A program made the translations under genes and the position numbers. Below the pieces are notes generated by a model. It was not told the origin of the DNA, searched no databases, and saw only the letters and a list, made by a program, of their open reading frames with translations. From assembly GCA_021234155.1 (NCBI GenBank), contig JAJEKV010000046.1:2787258-2851257 (forward strand): 64,000 nt of DNA. Reading direction: 5' to 3'. Positions 46,691 through 59,560 of the stretch are shown piece after piece (positions within the stretch are counted from its first letter, which is position 1; each line of letters begins with the position of its first letter). This DNA is from Isoetes taiwanensis. Lineage: Eukaryota; Streptophyta; Lycopodiopsida; Isoetales; Isoetaceae.

Positions 46691-47110
46691 TTGATAAAAT
46701 TATTAATGCCATTTGTAACTCCATTCTGCTAAAGCCCCCTGATCTAGAGAAACCTTTCAAGGCTTATATTAGTGTCACAAAAGAGCAATTGGTCTGGCAT
46801 TGTTGCAAGAAGATCATGTAATTGCTTTTGCAAGCAAGATGTGGTCCTAATTAATCGAGCGGTAGATATATCGAGGTTGGAAAAGAGTGCAGCTGCCTTG
46901 ATGTTCTTGATAGAGAGACAATGGCATTTGCTCCAAAACAGTCAAGTCCAAGTCTTTATGAGGCAGAATTCTTTATCACTTCTTTTTGCAAAAAAGCAAC
47001 CAAAAGCTACACTGTGCAGGTGGGCTTGTAAGGTCCAGACTTATGATATCATTGTAAAAGTGGTTAAGCTAATTGAGAATCCCAGTTCCTATCTTCCCTA
47101 TGTGCTCTTT
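46691..47110 (+). pseudogene. RT-linked RNase H (element B)
   Basis: The domain starts FKAYISVTKEQL near 46755, then shifts frame near 46790. The frame from 46772 continues RLEKSAAALMFLIERQWHLL, QVQVFMRQNSLSLLFAKKQP and CRWACKVQTYDIIVK, the normal second half of Gypsy RNase H. With the upstream domain at 45119-45700 the element carries two RNase H domains. Confidence 0.8.
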
Positions 47111-48330
47111 GAGCATGGAGATCAAGATGGTTTATGCAATGATGATAATATGACTAATTTGGTTGCTGTTGATGCAGAAAATGTAGACTGGCAGCATGAC
47201 ATTAGAAGTTACCTTGAGAACAATGAGGTGCCCAAAAATTTGAGCAGCAGTCAAGAAAGAAGATTTAAAGACAAGTGCAAAAAGTTCAGACTGATTGAAG
47301 GTGTTTTGTGCAAGATTGACAAGGAAGGAATCTTATTGAGGTGTGTGGATGAGGAAGAGGCCAGAATGATAATTGAAGCATGTCATGAAGGAATATGTGG
47401 AGGACATTTTGCAGCAGACACAACTGCAAAGAAGATTTTGAGGTCAGGATATTATTGGCCTACTCTTTTTAAGGATTGCTATAATACCATAAAGTGCTGT
47501 CATAAATGTCAGATTTTTGGTAGAAAAACTCTACAACCAGCAGCCCAAACTGCAATAACATCTCCTGGACTTTTCAAACATGGGGTTTGGACTTCATAGA
47601 CCCCATAGATCCACCCTCCTCAGCTCAACATCAGTTTATACTATAGTGGCCACTGATTTTTTCACCAAATGGGCTGAAGCAACTCCTTTGAGAGAAGCAA
47701 ATGCTCATGCTACTGCAAGATTCCTCCATGAGAACATTTGTGCCAGATTTGGCATCCCTTTCAAAATAATCTCTGACAGGGGAAACCAATTTATCAATCA
47801 TACAATTGCACTCTTGCTCGCTACCTTGAAAGTCAAGCATACTAAGAGTTCATTTTATTATCCTCAAGGCAATGGCCAGGCAGAATCAATCAACAAAGTT
47901 CTCAAGTCTATTCTTAAAAAAACCATCAGTGTGTTAAGGAAAGATTGGCATCTAAAGCTACATGATGCACTTTGGGCATACAGGACTACTATCAAAACAG
48001 CTACAAAACACACTCCCTTTAGCTTGGTGTATGGCATAGAGTCAGTATTACCTATTGAATTGGAACTCCCATCACGTAGGTTGGCTTATCAAATAAATTT
48101 GGAGATGGATGAAGCACTGAAGGAAAGGTTTGTGAGGTTGATGCAGCTTGAAGAGCATAGATATGAAGCAGAAAATGCTGTCATGATTAAAAAGGCCAAA
48201 GACATTGCAGCCTTTAAGGCAGCTCATAAACTTCAGGAAGTTTTAAAAAAAGGAGAGCTTGTGTTGAAATGGAATAAAGCAAGAGAGGAAATGGCATCCA
48301 AGTTTGAGAATCTCTAGGAGGGACCTTTTG
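47111..48330 (+). pseudogene. integrase (element B)
   Basis: The H2C2 zinc segment is at about 47380-47515 (ACHEGICGGHF, then CCHKCQ). The core runs through a frameshift near 47590 into the frame 47580-48317: FKIISDRGNQF holds the second catalytic Asp, and PQGNGQAESINK the Glu. I count 35 residues between them, the D-35-E spacing. The first Asp is in a GLDFIDPI-like box split by the frameshift. The tail is a charged helix ending KGELVLKWNKAREEM. No chromodomain is visible. Confidence 0.9.
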
Positions 48331-49200
48331 AAGTGATTGGTACAGCTGGCAAAGAACTCCTATTGGTTACGAGACATTTCTGATGGCAGAGAGTTGATAA
48401 ATCCCATCAACATTGTGCACCTAAAAAGGTATTGGCAACAGCATGTTGCCCTTAGTCTGTTCAATTAGAATTCTCTGAAAAGTGTAGGTAGGATTAGTTA
48501 ACACATCATTTGGAAAAGTAAAAATAGTAAAAAAGGGAAAATACAAAAAAATTAAAACAAAGAAAAAACAAAATATTAAGGCAGTTCTAGTAAATTAAAT
48601 TCTGCTTTTGAGTTTATAGGTTCTGTGCTAACTGACTTCTAGTGTTGCAAGGACAAAAGGCTGTGCAGGTTATGGTCAAGTGAAGGACAGATCAAGTACT
48701 AACCATGGCTCCATGCAGATACATCTGAATATCACACTCATACATCTCATTTTTCACTCAACACACCATACTTCATCACTCAAAGTTGCTACCATTTTTC
48801 CCACAACAGCAACTCATCTAAACTAACAAGTTTTATCTCCACATGCAGGTGCATCTGAACATTCACATCCACCTTTCATCTGCTCAAGAGCTGACTTCAT
48901 TACACCTAAAGACCTTTCACGTCTTCACAAATTCTCAGGCTGCTATCACACTTCCATCCAGCAGCTCTGTTCTCCTAAAGAAACTCATTTGTCATGCAGG
49001 TTCACCTGAGAAAGATCACCTCCATATACACACTCATAGCACACTGAACATCATTACCATGTCTGTTTCTTTCCAATCCATTTGCAGGTCCATTGAGTTG
49101 CCAAACATATTCTCACATTGGCAATCACCTGGAGTTTTACCATGAAGTACAAGCAAGAAGTCAAGGGGCTGGCAGACCAGCCTGTTCTTTCAGTTTGGCA
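48331..49200 (+). other. non-coding 3' internal region (element B)
   Basis: No gene is recognised; the 100-residue frame at 48843-49145 has no homology. AGGGG at 49164-49168 lies 37 bases before the LTR start, exactly as in element A. Confidence 0.55.
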
Positions 49201-51767
49201 TATTGCGTCCATGTTATGGCAGCATGGAAGAGCTAAGCACATTTCTAGACTAATCCTTACACTTTGATCTGAATTACAAGGCACTGGAAGAATGCTTCAC
49301 TAGCATACATTGAAGACTTGAAGAGCAAGGAGAGGAGAGACAAGAGGAGAATCAAGCAAAAGAAAAGAAGAGAAGGAAAAAGAAGACCCCTTGAAGATCA
49401 TTTGGTATGTGGTCATTTGTGTTCTTGGCATCTTTGTGCAGTTTGACTCCTATTCCACATCTCCCATACCTTCCACCACCATAAAACACCCATTAGACTT
49501 TGAACTCCATGCATACAATTCTTTCCCAAGTCAAACTTAGCTTTGGGAATTCTTTCTAGTCAAAGTACACCTTCAAGAATCATCTATTTGCTACACACCA
49601 CTCACACCACTTCATCACCATCCAAAAGTTCAAAACTTCACTTGGCTTGGTCATACATGTGGTCAAAAAGTCAACATTTCATGCAACATGGTCAAAGAAA
49701 AGGGAAAAGTTGCAAAATCTCTAAGGGAAATGTCCAAGACTCAAGTGTGCCCTAGGGAATGTCAAAAGGTTGCATTTCACAAAAAATTGACCCATGAAGG
49801 GTGCATTCCATGTGCCAAGTCACCATACACTTCATTCTATATGCCAAATCACCATACACATCACCATTCTAGTCATACCATGTCATGTTTCCATTTCCAT
49901 GTTCAAAGTCTGAATCTATCCAAAGGTATCAAACTTGCACCCATAAGATGACATATCACCTTGTCACATCATCATTGTCACCACCCCATCACCATCCACG
50001 TGTCACACACATCATCTCCACATCACTTGCAAATTTTGACTAGAAAGAATTTTCCAAGCCCAAGTTGATTGACACGTCATCATCACCATTTGCCATGTCA
50101 TACTCACCTAGCCTTGTCATCACTTCCACGTGCCACATCATTCATTCCTTGAGCCATTTTTTAGACCAAAATCAAGAGTGCCCCATTGCAAGCAAAGATT
50201 CTAGAATCTTCTAGAGTGCAAAAAACAGATTCCCTTTGAAAAAAAGAAAATTGAAAAATGGTTTTATTTCGAGCCTTATATTTGCCTCCTAGGGAATCGT
50301 GCCATAGACCTTGGGGTATAAAAAATTTTCCTATCCCCCGGGTCTATTTTTTCTCCCTAGCCAAACCCCCATGCCATGTGGAACATCCGGGCATGTGGGG
50401 CGGTTGAGGTACCGAATCCCACGTAGATATTGCACGCTATAATTATAAATATTGGATTTTCTTCTTGTTATATACCTTGAGCCGCCGAGCCAAAAAATGC
50501 CTGTGGGATATTTCATTCTAATTCTCATGAACCCTAAAATCTGTAAGCGCTAAGATCCGTCTGATTTGGCCAAACTAACCATTCAATCATGAGTTAAACC
50601 TGCCGGATCACCATGTTTAATGCCAAGAATACTTATTGTAAGCTAAAAGACAGAGAATCGAAGGGAATTGCTCAAGAACTCAACAAAACAGAGCATCTAC
50701 AAAAGGGGGCTTTTGAACAGAAGGAAAATTTGAGGGCTTTGAGGCGAAAAAGTGATTTCTCGCTTTGAAGAAGGACCAGCTTGTTCGATTTGAGCTTGAT
50801 TCTGACCTCCAAACTTGATTTGCAGTCCGTATTATTGACTAAATCGTCTGGATAGACTTATTGTTTACCTATTTGATCCTGCGCCCAAGACTCAGAGCTT
50901 GGGATTCATATTGTTATCTTTTGAGTACTTGAATTAATTGAAAATCCGACCCTTGTTGTGAAGTGTTTGTGCCACTTGATGTTCTATTCCCAAAAAAATA
51001 GCTGTTATCAGAGTCTTTTGCTATATCTTATCTTAGCAGCCAAATATTATCAATGTGGCAACTCAATATGTCCTCTGCAAGTGCAAAACAATCCTGGTGT
51101 GAGTCTGGCTCATCAATGCAAGATTGAATCATCACATCTAGATCTATTGCAGCAAAATTTGGCATTGAGTATTAGAATAAAAGATAGTAATGCTGAGAGT
51201 ATTAATGTTGCCATCAAGTGCATATTGAGCATAGGAGTATTAGGTTCAGTGTGCATCCCCCCCCCATAGATAGAATCTTGTTCTCAATTGTCTAGTCTCC
51301 ATAGCGATCGACCAAAATATCAAAAAAAAAAAATTAGAGTTCTATTTGCAAAAACCAAGGCCTCTTGTGGTGCGGACCTTTTGAATAGGTGAAGCTTACA
51401 AACAAAAAATCTTTTGCCATTAGCGAGATCATAAATCGAGCTCTCTGCCAGGGATATTGACCAGAAATTGACTGGGTCAGGAACAAGAATTTGGCCCATC
51501 TACCCCTTTCAGATTTACTCAGACTTTTGCAGCCAGACAAATATAGGTGTTGAGCATCTGTGCTAACAAGAATCATGCCCAAAGCTTGAGTAGTGCGCAT
51601 GTGGCAAACATTCTTTTGAGGCAGACTTTTTGTCCTTCAGGGAAAGCTGTTTCAAACAATCTCTTGAGCATTATTTCTGGAATTTTTGCACTCAGAGTGG
51701 TTGCCTTAAGCAATCTGGAGGTTCTAAACCACTGAGGTTGAAGGTTTTGCCAGGAACACCTTCAACA
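49201..51767 (+). repeat. 3' LTR of element B
   Basis: 2567 bases, aligned along its length with the 5' LTR. It starts TATTGC, with the second base changed from G, and ends TTCAACA followed by the GTAAA duplication. It lacks the 385-base insertion and about 80 bases near its start that the 5' LTR has. TATAAATAT is at 50444-50452. Confidence 0.95.
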
Positions 51768-54760
51768 GTAAATACTTTAAGGCATGGGGAACAGAAGGAA
51801 GATTACCCTATTTGGTGAGTTGTTGTGATAGCTCCAGAGCTGCATTTATACATCATGCCGAAAGGAGTATAAGCAAGGGGGTCGGGCAAGAAAAACAAGG
51901 CTGGTTTTGCTGGAAGTGGAAGCGGTCCATCAAAGAAATATGGCAGGGGTAACTATGGTGGAAAAATACCTAACAATGGTAATCAGGCTGGGTCTGGAGG
52001 TGCTAGCATTCAGGTTCGTCTGTGCTATTGATCTGTCTGCATATGATCTTTACATAAATAGTTCAAAATTGTATTCGTTCTAGAAGGCAATGTGTTTTAA
52101 ATGGCCATGTGCCAGAACTGGTCACTAAAGTTCTGTTAAAATTGTAATATAAATAGGATATACAATGGTCATACTTAAAGTTCACGGCTGGATATTCAAG
52201 CTTATTATGATCTTTACATAATCCTTCATTGTTCTATTTGGTCTAAAAGGTCATGTGTTCCTTAGATGAAGATAAATAGATAGAGCCATTTTAGAATATA
52301 TGGTTGATATGGTTGGTATGAAATAGACGAACGGAAGGCATGGCAATGATAGAAGCAAATGTCTCGTTATTCCATAGTCTAATAAGTTATGTCTGTTCTA
52401 TGCAGCCCTGTGTTCTTAGAAAATATCTGTATACATGTTTGGATTGCATGTAGGCAGAACCTGTGGTTGATCTGTTTACTGGAATAAGGGTTAAGTTCTT
52501 CAATGATAATGGCTAAGGGTTATGGTAAGATTACGTCTAGATGGCCCTAAAGCGGTGCACCTGGATACAATGGCTTGTGGCTAGGTTCGGATGCTTTGTA
52601 GATAAGAAAATGCTATATATTCAAGGGTATGCATGTTGTTTTGCTTTAGAATTTTTAACAAATAAAAGGAAAAGCCTCATGAACTGGAGTTAGCCAGATC
52701 AATAACAAATATTTAGTTGGTCTGACTAGTGGTTTTTGGTGTTTAGACATAGAGGTTTGCAATAATAGGCGATCTTTGTGCGGCAAGTGTTGAACCTTTA
52801 TGTTGGTTATTTGCATCAGCTGTATAGGCTAGATTAAAGTGGTTGTAGGACAGTGTCAGGTCGATGGCAGTTGTTGTCTGCGTTTGTTAAAGTTAGGTGG
52901 CTCTAAAATAGGTTTGTTAAGTGCAGGGTTGCTTGGAGGTATATGGCTGGTCTTAGGATGTGATTTAGAACAGACAAATATGCCTGGATATTTTACAACA
53001 CGTCATGCATGCATGTGCTGGTTGTAGGCTTAAATATAGAGTGTTAAATAAGCATAGTACTGGTTGCTTATGTACTCCTGCATGCTTAAGTCTAGAGGAC
53101 CATAGACCGATGTACTTGGACACATTAATATTAAGGTGGATACTAATGATCAATAAAGCTGGGCACATGCCATTGATCTCTATGCTATGCTAAGTAGTTA
53201 ATGATTATGGAAAAGGCAGGAAATAATGATTTTGGACATGTAAAATGCGAGCAACAGTATTATTATTGTTGTTTTGGGCACATAGAGATCTGATTTGATG
53301 TTTAGGCTTAGATATATGAGCAACCAATGATTTAAGATGGTTACCAAGAGGTGAAAGGCGATAAGTTGTGTGCCAATACATAGGGACAGTGAAAATTCAT
53401 TAAACAAGGCTGAGTATTTGCATGTTTTACCACAGAATTCCGTACATACATTCTATATGGAGATAAGCTAAAACCTAAGGGACATGAACATCATTCAACA
53501 TCATTTTGATCAACATCGTTTTGGATCATATAAAGTTTCACCACATAATCCAATATACATTCCATATAGAGACAAGCTAAAAGCCCTAAAAGCTGATGGA
53601 CATTAACATTATTATTATTCAACATCATTTTGGATGCATTTAACTTGACGAAGGGAAATTTTCATCTTGGAATGCCCTCTTTTCCATGGCAAAATAATGT
53701 TCATAATACTTTGGATTTTGAATTGACACCAAGTTGGTAAAGAGAAATGAAGATAATGTTGCTTTTTATGAAGCCGGGGAACAAAAATTTAGGCCTTTTC
53801 AACTATATCCTTTGCTCTTACCGTCTTAATTGAAATTTTTCATCATGAATTATCCTCCATAACACTTGGAGTTTTTAACGTGTATCAAAACAGTAAAGAG
53901 GGCCGCCGCGATAAATTTCTTGTAGTAGATAAACAAGATCAACTTGAATTCACAACATCACATCACCACCACCACTGATGAACAAGATCAAGAAAGAGAT
54001 AGCCTTTCAGATACAAAGATTATAGGAGCATAATTAACCACCCAACCAGATCCACTGGGTTATGGCAAAACACAAGCGCTATGACAAATACAAAACTCTG
54101 GCATCTGGCTTACTGGCCCTTCAGGCTAATCTAGCTACTCCAACTAGCCATATATCAGAAAGCAATTGCAAATCTGTAATGTCACTGTAGCAGTAATCTG
54201 AGACCCCTTGTCACGTTTTCAGTCACTACTCCCTTTTGCAGACGAATTACAAGAAACACCGCCCAATTCAAAAACTAGACTACGAGTCGGTTTCAGCGAA
54301 GTAAAAGTTGCCTCAATTGGACCTCTAGTTGTGGAAATATCTCCAATTGAAGTTTAGCTTCTATTTATAGATCTCTCAACGACTTTAGCCTTTTTTTTAG
54401 CATGCACTTGCCTTTTATATTAAAATAGCTACTTGCCTTTAAAGCTACTTGATTTATCATATGGAATATTATCTATGGGCTGCTCCCTCAACTAATAATC
54501 ATCCCAATGATAGTGCCTCGACCCATTTCTCAAATGTTATGTTATCCTATGCCCTTTCTTTCTATACACTTGGGGATATATTGGGACTAACATTCACACA
54601 CTATTTACCATATTGTTTTCATATTTCCATAACCCACTCGCCGTGGACCACTCCTCCATGCTTGCTCCGTATCAGAATGTGCAGAATAATAAAGTTTCAT
54701 GACGTCAACAGCAAGCAGCAGATTAAGACCCAAGTGTAAGAGACAATGCTAAAAAAAAGC
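51768..54760. other. no recognised gene; one possible exon and a diverged repeat
   Basis: AT-rich DNA with the look of intron or intergenic sequence. A possible Gly-rich exon is at 51873-52013. Two copies of an about 100-base unit with CATTCTATATGGAGATAAGC and CATTCCATATAGAGACAAGC lie at about 53423-53524 and 53538-53633. No transposon protein was seen. Confidence 0.4.
51873..52013 (+). CDS. possible Gly-rich exon, unidentified
   Basis: After an acceptor-like TATAAG, an open frame of 47 codons reads GKKNKAGFAGSGSGPSKKYG and GRGNYGGKIPNNGN, then stops being open near a donor-like CAG/GTTCGT. It directly follows the element B insertion site. The composition (Gly, Ser, Lys, Asn) is like RNA-binding protein tails, but no domain is present and it may be chance. 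Confidence 0.2.
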
Positions 54761-56420
54761 CAGCCAGCGCTGTCATATGCTTTTTCAAAATCTAGTCTCA
54801 AGTAAACTATTGAAATACCATGTGTTCTAGCCCAATAAAGACCTTCATAAGCAACTGCCACATTGTTCAAAATACACCGTTTATGTAAGAAGCTTGACTA
54901 GTGAAGGAGATGGAAGCAGCAAGAATACCATGGAGCTTCTGAACATAAGCTTTGGCAAAAATCTGGTAAACTGAAGACAATAAGGTAATGGGTTGCTAAT
55001 CTGAAATTGAAAAGGGATCTTTTCATTTTGGAATAAAATATATACAACCCGAGTTAAGGATCTTATCAAGGTGCCTCTGCATTTTGAAGTCATGAAAAGT
55101 ATTGTATACATCTGCACCAAGCCTATCCCAATAATCCTAGAAAAACTCCACGAGAATACCATTAGGTCCAATGCATTTGCCCTTTTTAGAAGGTATGGAA
55201 CCTCGATTAAATCATTGAGACTGATCTCAAATTCTAGACTAGCTAGCAATGCTCCTGAAAGTCAGACTGGAAGGGAAGGCGACAAGTTGTAAAAAAAGCA
55301 GAGCAATGACTGTGTAGAAAGATTTCGAGCTCAGTTGGATCAAAAAGAGTAAGACAATCCTGGACCTGAAGGGAATGCATAGCAGATGCTAATTTTTTGG
55401 CTTGGCAGCTCTAAAGAAAAAACATGTACATTGGTTTTTTCCCTTGAACCATTGCAAACCAGCTTTACTTCGAGCATGATGGACCTGCTCAGACTCCATC
55501 TGTCTAATAGTGTACAAGATTTGCTTTTCGACATGTCATCAAATGGGACAATATACCAACAAGCTTTTAGTTGTTGATAAAGAGCCACAAGAAGGCTCCA
55601 ACTAGCAGAAGCATGCTCATGACCCCAATCTTAGCAAAAGACTTCACAGTAGCGAAATACCGGTCATATCTCTGCGTCTAAAAAAAACCAGTAGATCAAG
55701 CCTCCCCACAGCCTATCTGAAATTCCCCATCCCGTAAGAAGAAGACATTTAGCTTGAAATATGTTCTAGTTGTGCTATGTGCAACTTCTTGGGAGCAAGA
55801 GAAAGATTGGAGATTGTGGTCAGCTATAGCAGTATTCAACAAGTTTTTACGATGGAAAGCAGGTGATAGTTTAGTTTCCATAGCATTATAGTAGCCCCTA
55901 TCATGTCTAGCATATGCCCACAAACTCCTAGCCAAACATTACGCCAGATAAACCTTGAGTTGCCATCAACTTCTATGATATTGCAATCTTGCAGTAAGTG
56001 TTGCCATTTTTCTCTCTCAAATCCCTGCACATTATCAGAGGTGCTGCCACAACAATCATGATCTAGCCCAACCATGTTGAAATCACCAACTAGCACCCAT
56101 GCAACATGAGCACCTAACCAGACCAGTTTAGCTCGCAACGTCGCCCAAAGCGCACTCTCTGGCGATATGTGTTATGTGCATAACATTAACCAGTCCCCAC
56201 TTTTTAAACCACGTGATTATAATCCACCGACCAAATCTGTCAACCTGAGTAAATGTCAAAGAAATGTCCTGCCTCGATGCAGCATGGATACCACCCTTAG
56301 CCGAGTCTGCATCAGCTACAAGGACATTACATTGTCTACCAACTATAGCATCAACCTTATGTGCATTATCCTTCTTTCACTTATGCTCTTGCAAGCACAC
56401 GAAATCGGAGTCCAATCAAG
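54760..56420 (-). pseudogene. L1-type LINE fragment: endonuclease and RT start
   Basis: Read leftwards. ICLQEHK near 56400 and the frame 55836-56138 (VAWVLVGDFNMVGLDHD, GFEREKWQHLLQDCNI) are endonuclease blocks, close in style to the LINE at 10702-16342. A gap follows, then RT fingers in broken frames at 54881-55249: GPNGI, YFIPK, DPFSISD and QPITLLSSVYQIFAKA. Catalytic YADD and the 3' end are missing. No poly(A) was found. Confidence 0.7.
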
Positions 56421-57723
56421 CGGAAAACTATAAATAGTCGACTTCTTTTAGTAGGGGAGGATGCAATGCATAGATGACTCAGTCTCAACTTGATCTGCCT
56501 GTCGATCGTCACTTGCACTACTGTGGAAAGACAATAACAGTGGTAGTAAGTGTTGGCTCAACAAGAGTGGAAGACAGAAATAGGAACCCCTTGAGAAGGA
56601 GCCGGTCGCCACGCTGTCGTATTCTTTCACCTATCTTACATCATCCAGGATGAAGTTTTGGTGGAAGTCCATCTCTTAAACGGGATCATCAGTTATCACC
56701 CTTCACCAATGGGTACGTGTTTTGAGATTGCATCTTATATAATCAAAGTTTGTTAGAATTGATATTTTGTTGGAATGAAGGCCTCTGTATAAAATGATTT
56801 CGCCCACAACATACTGGTCTTTTACTTTCTCACGGGCTGCTTGATTCGTCTTCCTGCTCCTTGGTACCGGTGCATACCCGCCCTCGACCTTTTTTTTGTG
56901 AAAGTAGTAACCATATTAGCTTAAACAAACATATGGTTATGTGCATAGCAAATTTGTTTTTTCTTGGGCATTGCAAGTTTTTTTTTTAATTCTCACATAC
57001 TAGGTCCTGTGTAATCCAAACCATGTCCTATTCTGTGCGTAGATAGCTAGAGATAGAGCTGAGGTTGTTGTCTCTTAAATGCATTTATGTGTCTTATTTA
57101 GATTTCAAGTTTAACTATGTCATTCTGTATAGCCTTCAACAATTTATGACCACATTACTGGTAATTTGTCATCACGTCAGTAAAATAATACAATTGCCAC
57201 CTAATCTTTTTGCATATTCCATTGTTGGCATGTGTTTCTTATTCAATTGCAAATATATTCCTTGTGTGATAACCTTGATGACATCGGAGGCCTTGATCAC
57301 AGCTGGTCCTTGATATTGTAGCCTACAGTGGTTATGCATTTGTAGGAGTTTCATTATGTATACTTGCAACTATAAAATCACTATACAATCCTGCTGTGGA
57401 CAGGTCTTTTGTATTGCCATATTTCTGGTGAAGACCGTGAAGCGTATATTATTTGCAGATGCCAGAGCCTTTGACAACGATCCAAGCAATCATCACTATT
57501 GACTTTTATTCATGGCAGCATTACATTGAGAATTGTTTTTCTGGCTTAGCTACATAAATTCTTCAAAAGCTTCACATTCCAGATGTGGCTCAATTGAAAT
57601 ATGTAGCATAATAACAGGGGGTTTTCTTTGTGTTTTTGTACGCTTTTCACTAAGGTTTTCCTATGATTTCGTGATGTATTCAAATGGATGTACTAATGCG
57701 TACATCTAGAGTGCACCATTTCT
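56421..57723. other. no recognised gene
   Basis: No domain or transposon end is recognised. Open frames are short and without homology. Confidence 0.35.
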
Positions 57724-57754
57724 GAGCCATTGATTTTAGCCCTTTTTTTTTTCC

Positions 57755-57923
57755 AATGGTCAACAATCAATGGCTCACAACAAAAGCCCTTTTTTTGTGC
57801 GTGTGGTGCATAATGGTCAACAACCAATGGCTCACAACAAAAGCCCTCTTTTTGTGCTTGTGGTGCATAATGGTCAACAACCAATGGCTCACAATAAAAG
57901 CTCTTTTTGTGTGGGTGGTGTAT
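57755..57923. repeat. three-copy 57-base tandem repeat
   Basis: Units start AATGGTCAACAACCAATGGC at 57755, 57812 and 57869 with a few changes, the third slightly shorter. Just before it, GAGCCATTGATT (57724) is the inverse of AATCAATGGCTC in the first unit, making a small hairpin. The overlapping long frames on both strands are made by the repeat. Confidence 0.9.
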
Positions 57924-58612
57924 AATGGGCACATGAAGGGTTTGAAGGGCGCATGTAGTCGCGATTCCCGTAGGCAACACATTTCTTATCATAACTTTTG
58001 ATCGAGCTCGTTTTGAGATGATTTTAATTGCGTTGGAAAGCTCTCTCGAGATCTTTTTGATAGTGTATGATATGGATATGTTTGTTAAGTTATCTATGCT
58101 AAAACAGCATTTTTCGGCCGGGTTTGGTAGGCTTTCACATCCTACCGGGTGATTCATCTGGATTGCGCTTATTGGATATTGTTTTATGGCTCATTCGAAT
58201 GAAGGTTGCAAAAAAATTACCATGCATTTTTAGATTTTGAGTAGGTTATTAAACAAATTCCAAGGCTTCTAGATCCTTGTGCTAACAAGCGAGAAAAAGT
58301 TTCCCACTTTGGTTTCTCACCACAAGAATCCATGAAGGCCAAAGGCCGCTCTTAAATTCCGGTTGAAAATGTTTGTGTATGGGTGTTGCAAACTTTATGA
58401 CTTTCAGAATAATGGGATCAATCCGCTCTATCTTTATGGTAACTTTTACTTATGTTCTATTGGTTTTATTGTGATGAAATTCAAAAGCTATGTGTGATGA
58501 AAGCCTCAAAATGAATTCGAAGCTTTTTTTTTCTAGTTTGAATTCTAAAATTTTTTGTCACCGGGGGGGGGGAGGTCCTTTAGGCCCGAAGGCCAAAAAA
58601 TTTTTTGTAACA
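57924..58612. other. no recognised gene
   Basis: Nothing coding is recognised. A G11 run with GGCCCGAAGGCC nearby is at 58563-58594. Confidence 0.35.
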
Positions 58613-59187
58613 CAAACCATTAACATCTAACATATAAAAATTAAATCCCCAACACATTAACAACCATTGACAACAACCAACACATAACTATTATTGACAT
58701 TAGTTGTTCGCCATTGGAGGTTACATTTAATTAAAATCCCTTAAACCCCTTTTTGGTTTGGGTGCATATTCACTGGCGGCGGACGTAGGGCGTCGGAGAG
58801 CCCTCATAATGTATTTTGCACGCACAAAATCAACACCATATAGTATTCCGCTTGAAATCTTATAGTATTTTGCTTAATCTTGTTATACAAGATAGCAAAT
58901 TTTTGTACTTGCATACCCCACAAACGAGGAACTTTACGACGCGGTGTAGATTAAGGAATAAGGGGTGAATATGCCTATCCAACAGCTCACCGTTGTCTCC
59001 CCGAGTCACCACAGGTGGTGAATATGCACCCAAACCAAAAAGGGGTTTAAGGGATTTTTTAATTTAAAATGTGTTGGACCCAATGGTTATGTTAATTAAT
59101 GTCAATGGTAGTTATGTGTTGGTTGTTGTCAATGGTTGTTATGTGTTGGGGGATTTAATTTTTATATGTTAGATGTTAATGGTTTAT
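58613..59187. mobile_element. foldback element with about 180-base inverted arms
   Basis: The left arm (58613 to about 58790) and right arm (about 59010 to 59187) are inverted copies. The left begins CAAACCATTAACATCTAACA and the right ends with its reverse complement. The inner ends match at GGTTTGGGTGCATATTCAC on the left against GGTGAATATGCACCC on the right. One or two short indels interrupt the match. The centre (58791-59009) has no protein. A target duplication was not found. Confidence 0.75.
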
Positions 59188-59556
59188 GCTATAAGTTAAG
59201 AAAGTTGTATAAAGCATTTTGAAGTCTTAATGCTTGATTTCCAGATCTGAGATAGAAGAGTACATGTTGTCACGAATATCCGTATGGTCGTCACACATGT
59301 CACATATGCTGCACACGTCTAGGTTGTGTATTTGTTGGCAAACCTGAGTTTGTCATTCACACATGTTGGAAGGCGTATTCCAGTTCATAGATCCTTGCTT
59401 TTTATTCTTTTTAGAAAATTAAGCAGTTTAGCTCCCAACTGAATATGAATGCAAAGCTTTATATGTTCGTTAAGAATTAAGACACTCAATAGGAATTTCT
59501 ACATGTCTTCTCTGGGACCCAATACCTTAGGGAAAGACCTAAATCTTAGATCCAAC

Positions 59557-59560
<4 letters not shown>

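Larger units (their letters stand above)
39849..51767 (+). mobile_element. Ty3/Gypsy LTR retrotransposon B, complete structure, inactive
   Basis: The LTRs at 39849-42877 and 49201-51767 begin TGTTGC (TATTGC in the 3' copy) and end CTTCAACA. GTAAA lies on both sides (39844-39848 and 51768-51772), the 5-base target duplication. The internal region has gag, protease, RNase H, RT, second RNase H and integrase in that order. In one stretch of about 300 bases (40171-40460 against its partner) I counted five differences, all transitions, so it is far younger than element A. Frameshifts, stops, an internal deletion and two insertions make it non-autonomous. Confidence 0.95.

Noticed and set aside
57693-58157. 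154-residue minus-strand frame with repeated CCEPLVVDHYAPHAQKK-like units
   Set aside because: The 57-base tandem unit is a multiple of three, so it keeps any frame open. The protein repeat is a by-product.
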